A DNA stretch of 47,965 nucleotides from DATFLL01 sp035267785. Its GTDB lineage: Bacteria > Pseudomonadota > Gammaproteobacteria > DATFLL01. Numbering within the stretch: position 1 is the stretch's first letter; each line of letters opens with the position of its first letter. The notes under the pieces are model-generated. The model was not told the origin of the DNA, ran no database searches, and saw only the letters and a program-made list of their open reading frames with translations. The DNA lies in contig DATFLL010000127.1 of the NCBI GenBank assembly GCA_035267785.1, positions 1-47,965 of the forward strand, given 5' to 3'. Positions 1-5,665 of this stretch are shown in pieces. The translations under genes were made by a program, and so were the position numbers.

Positions 1-1
1 C

Positions 2-379
2 ATCATGTACACCACCGCGCGCACCGAGGGCTACAACGTGCTGTCCCTGGCCCAGCACCTGGATGACCTGGCCGAGAGCTTTTTGATGTCCGCCTTCCAC
101 GGCGGGCGGCTGCAGACCATGAAGGCCCACTACACCAACAAGGAAGGGGATGTGCGCATCATCCGGCCGCTGGTCTACGCCCGCGAGCGCCAGACCGCCG
201 ACTTCGCGGCCGCCGCCGGCCTGCCCGTCATCCCCGACAGCTGCCCGGCCTGCTTCGACATGCCCACCGAGCGGGAGCACATGAAACAGCTCCTGGCGGG
301 GGAGGAATCCCACAATCATGGGCTTTTCAAGAGTCTCTTGGGAGCCATGAGGCCATTAATGGCTGTGGATAGGGCCTGA
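2..379 (+). CDS. TtcA-like tRNA 2-thiolation PP-loop protein, C-terminal part
   Basis: The open frame runs in from before the window; about 126 residues remain. The remnant has the helix after the PP-loop domain (LAQHLDDLAESFLM, resembling the GHxxDDxAETxLM stretch of TtcA/TilS-type N-type ATP pyrophosphatases), a basic middle with RIIRPLVYARE, and a CxxC pair (PDSCPACFDMP) of the kind that TtcA uses with an Fe-S cluster. TtcA proteins thiolate cytidine 32 in tRNA in the cytoplasm. The nucleotide-binding SGGxDS loop lies outside the window. The C-terminus is short and unremarkable. A TtcA-like paralogue of unknown substrate is as likely as TtcA itself, so no symbol is given. Confidence 0.75.
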   Translation: MMYTTARTEGYNVLSLAQHLDDLAESFLMSAFHGGRLQTMKAHYTNKEGDVRIIRPLVYARERQTADFAAAAGLPVIPDSCPACFDMPTEREHMKQLLAGEESHNHGLFKSLLGAMRPLMAVDRA

Positions 380-537
380 TATCCCACTTCTTATTATTTC
401 AGGGAAACGACTGGCCTATTTATGAGTGACTCTCGTCATGTGGGGCGCAGGGTCGCCAATATCGGCACAATACGGCCATCTGTGGGAATTAATCTCGGAA
501 TTTGCCCATCCGGATTTTAAAAGCCTTCCGCCCGCCG
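380..537. other. Spacer after the TtcA-like gene
   Basis: No supported gene. The stretch is less GC-rich than its surroundings and leads into the inverted-repeat element at 538. I see no clear terminator for the TtcA-like gene. Confidence 0.5.
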
Positions 538-1174
538 CTTCGCGGCGATCGATACGGGCTTCCGCGCCCGCACGGCGGGTCCATTTTCTTTGCTTGTCCA
601 AAGAAAATGGACGAAAAGAAAGGACACCCCGCGCCGCCGCCGACTTCGTCGGTTCCCTGTGCTTCTCGGTCTCGTCGGACTCGCCAGAAGGGCCATCCAT
701 GGCCCACTGGCTCGCGGCCGCGTCCATGCGGCCACCCGGCGGGCTACTCCTCCTCGACCTCCAATGCTCGGCGGCGCCGAGGGGACAGCAAGAGGGGGTA
801 ATCCCGCCGACGAGGTAGGACCAGAGGCACCCCAATACCTTCGCCTTTCCGGGGCCTCGCATTGGGGCACCACCTCTTCAAACCCCTTCGACGCTGCCGA
901 GCACCGCAGGCCAAACGGGGAGAAAGCGAGCACTGTCTGAGCGCGTGACGCCGAAGGCGGTCGCGCGAGTTGCGCAGCGCCCCGTTTGGACAAGACGCGC
1001 AGGGTACCCGCGTCAGCGGGCAAGTCGTGGGGCGCGCTTCACCGCTCTTGCGCATCCTGCGCTCCGCGGCGCTAGGACATCCTGTCCGTCGTCTTACGGT
1101 TCGTTTCTTTGTCGCGTAACAAAGAAATGAAGCCGTCGTGCGGGCGCGGAAGCCGGCGTCAAAACGCCGCGAAG
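538..1174. repeat. MITE-like element with 74 bp imperfect terminal inverted repeats
   Basis: The two ends are imperfect inverted copies of each other. A 17 bp block at 557-573 (GGCTTCCGCGCCCGCAC) recurs inverted at 1138-1154, and a 10 bp block at 538-547 recurs inverted at 1165-1174. Inside each arm is a hairpin: 580-591 pairs with 600-611 (12 bp, TCCATTTTCTTT), and 1101-1110 pairs with 1121-1130. The interior is GC-rich and holds several overlapping open frames on both strands, all arginine/proline/serine-rich with no recognisable domain. There is no transposase. Similar hairpin-ended intergenic sequences with ORF-like interiors are familiar from other GC-rich gammaproteobacteria (general recollection). 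Most likely a non-autonomous repeat. Confidence 0.6.
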
Positions 1175-1210
1175 CTGCGGTTGGACAGTCTTTTGATCCC
1201 CTCACCCCAA

Positions 1211-1233
1211 CCCCTCTCCCTCAGGGAGAGGGG
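1211..1233. repeat. Dispersed CCCTCTCCCT palindrome
   Basis: A perfect 11 bp stem (CCCCTCTCCCT with its complement) around one base, preceded by CTCACCCCAA. Related palindromes occur at 3949-3969 and 4018-4040. This is a widespread intergenic repeat type in Proteobacteria, not a gene-specific terminator: no T-run follows. Confidence 0.7.
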
Positions 1234-1299
1234 AAAGAATCGTCGCATCCGAAAGCGAGGGGCCATCAGCGGCCTCACTCCTCACTTTGTATTCTTTCT

Positions 1300-1327
1300 G
1301 CCAACTGCGAACTGCCAACTACCAACT
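1300..1327 (+). repeat. Heptanucleotide tandem array A
   Basis: Four 7 bp units in tandem: GCCAACT, GCGAACT, GCCAACT, ACCAACT, preceded by a pyrimidine tract (TTCTTTCT). Same repeat family as the arrays at 3778, 3827, 4204, 4260 and 23759. It lies just after the stop of the minus-strand acyltransferase gene. Confidence 0.75.
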
Positions 1328-1335
1328 TGGAACCG

Positions 1336-2298
1336 TCACCCGTACGGTGACGTCTCGCCTGCGGGGCGCGTCTGGAACAACCGCAGCGACCACATATATT
1401 GATCCGGGCAGGCGCGGATCAGCGCCTCGAGCTCGCGGTTCATGCGCGCGGTATCGGCGCGGTCGTCGCCGCCCTTGTCACCTCCATGGGGGAAGCCTTC
1501 CAGCGGGGCGCCGATGCGCACTTCGTAGCGTCCGCTCTCGGGCAGGTAGTAGGTCATGCAGGGCAGGACGGCCGCGCCGGTCAGCCGGGCCAGACGCCCC
1601 AGCGCGGTGAGGGTGGCGGTGGGCACACCGAAAAAGGGCGCGAAGACGCTCTGGTGGGTCGCGCCCAGGTCCTCATCGGGCAGGTAGTAGAAGATCGCCC
1701 CGTCGCGGATGGCGCGCACCACGGGGCGGATACCGACGTCGCGCGAGAACAGCCGGCCGCGAAAACGCGTGCGCCCGCGGCTCATGAGCCACTCGAAGAT
1801 GGGATGGCGCGCGGGTTTGACCAGCCCGACCGTCGGATGGCGCCGGGTGATCGCCAAGCCCCCGAAGTCCAGGGCGACGCCGTGGCCGGTGAGCAGAATT
1901 ACCGGCCGGCCCGCCGCGCGGCAGGCGTCCAGGTGTTCCTCGCCGTCGATGGCGATAAGCCGGTCCAGTTTGGATTCGCTCGCCCACCACAGCAGCCCGT
2001 AGTCGAGCAGGGTCTGCGCGAGGCGCACGAAGTAGCGCCGAGCCAGGTCGCGCCGCGCTGCGGCGTCGAGCTCGGGAAAGCACCAGGCGAGGTTGACCTC
2101 GACGATATCGCGGCGTTTGCCGTGGGCCCGAAAGACCAGCTGGCCGATGAGCGCGCCGAGGCCGTGGCGCACGGCGCGCGACAGTTGGGTGAGCACCCAG
2201 AGGCCCGCGAGCGCGATCCAGCTCGGCCACCAGCGCGGGGCCAGGAAGCGACGCTCGAAGCGCGGCCGGTAGTCGGCGCCAGCACTGCGCGGCGACAT
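1336..2298 (-). CDS. Lipid A biosynthesis lauroyl/myristoyl acyltransferase family protein
   Basis: A 320-residue protein of the LpxL/LpxM (HtrB/MsbB) family, which transfers an acyl chain from acyl-ACP to Kdo2-lipid IVA at the inner face of the cytoplasmic membrane. Seen: an N-terminal hydrophobic membrane segment (about 28-50), the catalytic HX4D motif (H139-D144 in TGHGVALDFGG), the YYLPDED motif that follows, and the C-terminal YMWSLRLFQTRP, close to the usual YMWxHRRFKTRP. Length is normal. The gene starts 22 bp after the fructosamine kinase stop on the same strand, so the two are probably cotranscribed. Whether it adds laurate or myristate, or acts on another glycolipid, cannot be read from the sequence. 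Confidence 0.88.
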   Translation of the reverse strand: MSPRSAGADYRPRFERRFLAPRWWPSWIALAGLWVLTQLSRAVRHGLGALIGQLVFRAHGKRRDIVEVNLAWCFPELDAAARRDLARRYFVRLAQTLLDYGLLWWASESKLDRLIAIDGEEHLDACRAAGRPVILLTGHGVALDFGGLAITRRHPTVGLVKPARHPIFEWLMSRGRTRFRGRLFSRDVGIRPVVRAIRDGAIFYYLPDEDLGATHQSVFAPFFGVPTATLTALGRLARLTGAAVLPCMTYYLPESGRYEVRIGAPLEGFPHGGDKGGDDRADTARMNRELEALIRACPDQYMWSLRLFQTRPAGETSPYG

Positions 2299-2320
2299 GG
2301 CGGTTTCCGTTCTGGCCCGC

Positions 2321-3199
2321 TCAGCGAAGCTCGGCCAGGAGCTGGTCGATCATGCGCCCGGCCTGGCTGGCGTAGCCGCCGCCGAAGAGATTCAGGTGAT
2401 TGAGGATGTGGTAGAGGTTGTAGAAGACCTTACGCACCTTATAGCCGGCATCGAGCGGCCAGGCCTCGTTGTACGCCGAGTAGAAGGCCCGCGGGAAACC
2501 GCCGAACAACTCGGTCATGGCGATATCGGCCTCGCGGTCGCCGTAGTACACGGCCGGGTCGAAGATCACCGGCTCGCCCTCGCCGGTGGCAGCGTAGTTG
2601 CCCGACCAGAGGTCGCCGTGCAGCAGCGAGGCCTCGGGGTGGTGGTCGGTGAAGAAGGCACCCATCTCGGCCATGAGACGCTCGCCGCTGCGCTGCAGCG
2701 CGCCGCCGTGGCCGTGACGCGCGGCGAGCTCGAGCTGAAAGCCGAGGCGATGCTCGCGCCAGAACTCGACCCAGTCATCCGAAGGCGTGTTGATCTGCGG
2801 GGTCGAGCCGATGGTGTTGTCGCGGTGCCAGCCGAACTGCGCTCGGGTGGTGCGGTGCATCTCGGCGAGCTGGCGGCCGAGCAGCTCGCCGCTCTCGTGG
2901 CCGCCGAGGTCCAGGTCCTCCATCACCAGATAGGCCTGCGCGCCGGCGGTGCCGTAGCACACGGGCTCTGGCACCCGCACCGCCTTGGCCGCGGCCATCT
3001 CCGCCAGGCCCTCGGCCTCGGCGCGGAACATGTCGAGCTGGTCGGCGCTGTTCAATTTGACGAAGTAGCTGCGCCCACCGCCGTGCACGCGCGTGGCGTC
3101 GTTAATGCAGCCGCCGCCGACGCCGCGCTGCTCGTCGATGGAAAACGCCTCGCCCGTCGCGGCGCTGATGTCCTCGGCAATCTTGTCCCACACGTTCAT
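2321..3199 (-). CDS. Fructosamine-3-kinase family protein
   Basis: About 292 residues, normal for the family. It phosphorylates ketosamines (fructosamine or ribulosamine adducts of lysine), giving an unstable product that releases the amine: a protein-deglycation role in the cytoplasm. The catalytic loop HGDLWSGN (194-201), the metal-binding D214 in IFDPAVYYGDREAD, the early glycine-rich loop (GVGGGCIND) and the FVKLN lysine are all present, as in the choline-kinase/APH fold. Two adjacent ATG codons occur; GGAGG lies 2 nt before the first (3202) and 5 nt before the second (3199), so I chose 3199. Natural substrates of bacterial members are still poorly defined. Confidence 0.9.
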   Translation of the reverse strand: MNVWDKIAEDISAATGEAFSIDEQRGVGGGCINDATRVHGGGRSYFVKLNSADQLDMFRAEAEGLAEMAAAKAVRVPEPVCYGTAGAQAYLVMEDLDLGGHESGELLGRQLAEMHRTTRAQFGWHRDNTIGSTPQINTPSDDWVEFWREHRLGFQLELAARHGHGGALQRSGERLMAEMGAFFTDHHPEASLLHGDLWSGNYAATGEGEPVIFDPAVYYGDREADIAMTELFGGFPRAFYSAYNEAWPLDAGYKVRKVFYNLYHILNHLNLFGGGYASQAGRMIDQLLAELR

Positions 3200-3320
3200 C
3201 ATTGCCTCCGTGAGCCTTCGTGTTCGCTGGCACTCATGGCATGCTTGTACCGCAACGATCAGGATAAAGCATCGCCGGCCATAGATCAGGGCCGGCGCAG
3301 GCCCGCGAGGACATCGATCC

Positions 3321-3716
3321 ATGACCCAGGACCCGCCCCGCCGACTGCAGCCGCTGTGCGAGAAAATCGGGCGCGAGCGCGTCGACCGCACGGTGAGAGT
3401 ATTTTATGAGCGCCTGCTCGCCGACAGCGAGCTCGGCCCCTACTTCGCCGCCTTACCCGACCTCGACGCGCACATCGCCCACATCGCCGAGTTCTGGTGG
3501 ACCGCGATGGGCGGGATGCCCGAAGGCGCGCCCGTGTTCGACATGATCGGACGCCACGCCCCGCTCGGCATCACCGAGGCGCTGCTCGAGCGCTGGCTGA
3601 TGATCTTCGAGCAGACCGTGCACGACGAACTGCCCGAGGAGCTGGCGGCGCAGTGGACGACGATGGCGAACGCGGTCGCCGAACGGCTGCGTATTGTCGT
3701 GAGGAGTGAGGAGTGA
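3321..3716 (+). CDS. Group III-type truncated haemoglobin
   Basis: 131 residues, the size of a 2-on-2 globin. Likely haem-pocket residues: Y29 (B10) in RVFYERLL, H54 as a candidate distal residue in HIAHIAEFWW, H79 as the proximal (F8) ligand in MIGRHAPLGIT and W92 (G8) in LLERWLMIF; this spacing is that of group III truncated globins. Such proteins bind O2 or NO, and detoxification roles are inferred for relatives. GAGGA lies upstream of the ATG. The last codons (VRSEE) and the stop lie inside a GAGGAGT heptamer repeat (3701-3714), so the C-terminus may have been rewritten by repeat insertion. It diverges from the fructosamine kinase gene. Confidence 0.88.
   Translation: MTQDPPRRLQPLCEKIGRERVDRTVRVFYERLLADSELGPYFAALPDLDAHIAHIAEFWWTAMGGMPEGAPVFDMIGRHAPLGITEALLERWLMIFEQTVHDELPEELAAQWTTMANAVAERLRIVVRSEE
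3701..3714 (+). repeat. Heptamer repeat at the 3' end of the globin gene
   Basis: Two tandem GAGGAGT units. The junction of unit 2 with the next base pair supplies the TGA stop at 3714-3716. This resembles the GAGGACT array at the ubiK stop (23685). Confidence 0.65.
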
Positions 3717-3777
3717 GCAATGTACGAATTAACGCAGAGTTCGCAGAGACGCGGAGAACGCAGAGACAAGATCATTA

Positions 3778-3847
3778 AGTTGGCAGTTGGCAGTTGGCAG
3801 CAAGAGGCTTAAATGCGTCTCTCTCTGGCGACTGCAAACTGCCAACT
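3778..3847. repeat. Heptamer arrays B and C, inverted pair
   Basis: Three AGTTGGC units (3778-3798) face three complementary units GGCGACT, GCAAACT, GCCAACT (3827-3847) across a 28 nt spacer that contains a CTCTCTCT tract. The transcript could fold into a long imperfect hairpin. Confidence 0.7.
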
Positions 3848-3871
3848 GACCGCTCCGCCCGTAGGGCGGTC

Positions 3872-3913
3872 AGCCGAGGTGTCGGGTTACGCTGCGCTGA
3901 CCCGACCTACGGC
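3872..3913. repeat. 42 bp direct repeat, copy 1
   Basis: Identical to 4157-4198. The core is itself palindromic (GTCGGGTTACGC then GCTGACCCGAC). Closely related sequences are common intergenic repeats in many Proteobacteria. Confidence 0.85.
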
Positions 3914-3948
3914 TGCTGGCAAGACCAACCATTGTTGAACGAAGGGTC

Positions 3949-3969
3949 CCTTCCCCCACAGGGGGAAGG
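3949..3969. repeat. CCTTCCCCC palindrome
   Basis: Perfect 9 bp stem, 3 nt loop (ACA). Same family as 1211-1233 and 4018-4040. Confidence 0.6.
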
Positions 3970-4017
3970 ACAGGATGAGGGGATCAAACCAACCTACCGC
4001 CTCCCCCTCACCCTAGC

Positions 4018-4040
4018 CCTCTCCCCCATTGGGGGAGGGG
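4018..4040. repeat. CTCCCCC palindrome
   Basis: Stem CTCCCCC (4021-4027) with GGGGGAG (4031-4037), extendable by three pairs, loop ATT. Preceded by CCCTCACCCTAG as in the 1211 copy. Confidence 0.65.
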
Positions 4041-4156
4041 GGATAATTGGTGCTGCGGCATTTCGCCGCACTCCTCACATCTCACGAATTTATGATCTTC
4101 TCTGCGCCCTCCGCGTCTCTGCGTCGTCTGTGTTCGTTTCCAGAGCGTCGACGTGG

Positions 4157-4198
4157 AGCCGAGGTGTCGGGTTACGCTGCGCTGACCCGACCTACGGC
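4157..4198. repeat. 42 bp direct repeat, copy 2
   Basis: Identical over 42 bp to 3872-3913, 285 bp away and in the same orientation. Confidence 0.85.
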
Positions 4199-4203
4199 GC
4201 GTA

Positions 4204-4287
4204 AGTAGGCAGTGGGCAGTCATCAGAAAAGACAAAACGGCTCTTATCTTGCTCTTGCTGCAAACTGCCAACTGACGACTGCCTACT
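4204..4287. repeat. Heptamer arrays D and E, inverted pair
   Basis: AGTAGGC, AGTGGGC (4204-4217) face four units GCAAACT, GCCAACT, GACGACT, GCCTACT (4260-4287). The outermost units, AGTAGGC and GCCTACT, are perfect complements, so the pair can close a stem around a pyrimidine-rich spacer. Confidence 0.7.
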
Positions 4288-4293
4288 CGTTTC

Positions 4294-4542
4294 TCATTTC
4301 GTCGGCGTCGGCATATTGCGAATCATGTCCAGCCGGATCTTTACGTCTTCGCCTTCGTTGGTCGTCGCAAGCAGGAAGTCCATTTCGTCTTCGGTGACGA
4401 TGTCCTTGGGATACACGGTGACGTAATAGGACATTCCGCTGTCGGCATCCTCCCAGTGCAGGGGCAGGGACTCGTTGCACATCATGGCGATGGTAAGACG
4501 TTCGTGGTAGAAACGGGGGACGGGCGTATACGGCTTGGTCAT
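4294..4542 (-). CDS. Small protein resembling the Rho-binding antiterminator Rof
   Basis: 82 residues from ATG at 4542 (upstream GGTGAA; a GTG at 4551 is an alternative). It ends in a run (DIVTEDEMDFLLATT, then KIRLDMI) that resembles the end of the Rof/YaeO Sm-like fold, where E. coli Rof has a DLVSRKNVEYLVV stretch followed by ELRLDKI. Overall length is also similar (Rof is about 84). Rof binds Rho and inhibits termination. The match is by eye and only over the C-terminal half, so a different small beta-barrel protein is possible. It diverges from the PNPOx-fold gene with only 41 bp between start codons, so their promoters must overlap. Confidence 0.6.
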   Translation of the reverse strand: MTKPYTPVPRFYHERLTIAMMCNESLPLHWEDADSGMSYYVTVYPKDIVTEDEMDFLLATTNEGEDVKIRLDMIRNMPTPTK

Positions 4543-4583
4543 TGCGTTCACCGAAAAACTGCGGGCATTCGAGGCGAGACATT

Positions 4584-5138
4584 ATGGCGAAAGTGCATCC
4601 GGAAATCAGCGAGGAATTCGCGGCGTGGATCGCCGAGCAACCGATGTTCTTCGTCGCGACAGCGCCGCTGGACCCGAAGGGCCACGTCAACGTCTCCCCG
4701 CGCGGCCTGGACACCTTTCGCGTGCTCGGCCCGAACGAGGTGGCCTATCTGGACCTCACCGGCAGCGGCAACGAGAGCGCGGCGCACCTGGCCGAGAACG
4801 GGCGCATGACGATCATGTTCTGTGCCTTCTCGGGCGAGCCGCGCATCCTGCGCCTCTACGGCGAGGGCGAGGTGGTGCTGCCGGGCGACGAAGACTGGGA
4901 CGAGCTGCGCGCCCACTTCGGCCCGGCGCTGCCCGGCGAGCGCCAGATCGTGCGCGTGCTGGTGACGCGCATCCAGACCTCCTGCGGCTACGGCGTGCCG
5001 CTGATGGACCTGGTCGACCAGCGCGAACGCCTGGAGCAGTGGGCACGCGACAAGGGCGAAGCGAAAATTCGCGAGTACTGGGAGGAGAAGAACAGCAAGA
5101 GCATCGACGGGTTGCCCGCACCCGGGCGGGGCAGCTAG
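4584..5138 (+). CDS. Pyridoxamine 5'-phosphate oxidase-fold family protein
   Basis: 184 residues with the split-barrel flavin-binding pattern: FFVATAPLDPKGHVNVSPRGLDTFRVLGPNEVAYLDLTGSGNESAAHL, then MTIMFCAF and a RILRLYGEGEVV strand. The N-terminal half matches PNPOx-like FMN proteins; the C-terminal PNP-binding extension of true PdxH is absent, so this is not the pyridoxal phosphate enzyme. Members bind FMN, F420 or haem and their substrates are largely unknown. ATG at 4584 follows GAGG with 9 nt spacing. The C-terminus has an RxRLEQWARDKGEAKIREYWEEKN helix that is typical of this subgroup. Cytoplasmic. Confidence 0.85.
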   Translation: MAKVHPEISEEFAAWIAEQPMFFVATAPLDPKGHVNVSPRGLDTFRVLGPNEVAYLDLTGSGNESAAHLAENGRMTIMFCAFSGEPRILRLYGEGEVVLPGDEDWDELRAHFGPALPGERQIVRVLVTRIQTSCGYGVPLMDLVDQRERLEQWARDKGEAKIREYWEEKNSKSIDGLPAPGRGS

Positions 5139-5665
5139 GTCGAGCCCCATGGCCGGCCCCGCGAGACCGGCGATCGCGACCGCGAAAATCGAGAAAATGC
5201 GGCGGTCGCATAGCACAACGGCGAATCCCGAGACAAGAGATTTCGACGCCGCGAGCCGATTTATACACAGTCGGCCGGAGATCAACGCGTTAAGTTTGGG
5301 GTGTTTACAAATGTGACCATCAGAGTCTGCTGAAATAGTGTAAGTCGCTGATTATCCGTACTAATCTGGTACGCATAAAAACTGACCGATTTAACCGGAG
5401 CGTAACAGTTATGGGGCCTTATGGCAGTTTGCCCCATTCCATCCACATAGATATCCACAGGTTCTGTGGATAACGACCATTCCCAAAGTGACACAAACAC
5501 TTAGCCGTTTCTTGCGAGAAACGGTCTCACACTCGCGCCAAAAACGGGCGCCGCAACGGCGCGGTTGCCCTGTGCCGATCGCCGTCGTAAACGACCGGTT
5601 CGGGGTACCCGCCCGGGGCGATTCGTGCGCGTAACGCCACGGCCGCGGCATGCTAGAGTGCGCCC
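5139..5665. promoter_or_regulatory. AT-rich spacer with DnaA-box cluster before priA; candidate replication origin or DnaA-controlled promoter
   Basis: A 527 bp gene-free stretch, clearly AT-richer than its neighbours between about 5220 and 5520. DnaA-box-like 9-mers: TTATACACA at 5261-5269 (fits TTWTNCACA), TTATCCACA on the minus strand at 5465-5473 (perfect), ATATCCACA at 5451-5459 (one mismatch) and CCATCCACA at 5439-5447 (two mismatches). The last three sit 12-14 bp apart. Genes to the left are mainly minus and to the right mainly plus. The small open frame over this region has no family resemblance. Origin function is inference; regulation of priA is the alternative. Confidence 0.45.

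Larger units (their letters stand above)
3717..4293. repeat. Repeat island without genes
   Basis: I find no supported gene. The stretch is assembled from dispersed repeats: CGCAGAG-type repeats at 3733-3768 and, inverted, at about 4097-4128; heptamer arrays at 3778-3798, 3827-3847, 4204-4217 and 4260-4287; a 42 bp direct repeat at 3872-3913 and 4157-4198; and palindromes at 3949-3969 and 4018-4040. Open frames here are by-products of the repeats. It separates the globin gene from the end of the convergent Rof-like gene. Confidence 0.75.

Noticed and set aside
517..1205. Overlapping frames inside the inverted-repeat element
   Set aside because: Arg/Pro/Ser-rich, overlapping on both strands with no domain; better explained as GC-rich repeat sequence.
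3717..4293. CRISPR array
   Set aside because: Repeats are heptamers and mixed families without unique spacers of regular length; no cas genes.
5282..5500. 72-residue minus-strand frame upstream of priA
   Set aside because: It spans the DnaA boxes and AT-rich spacer, has no convincing ribosome site and no family resemblance.
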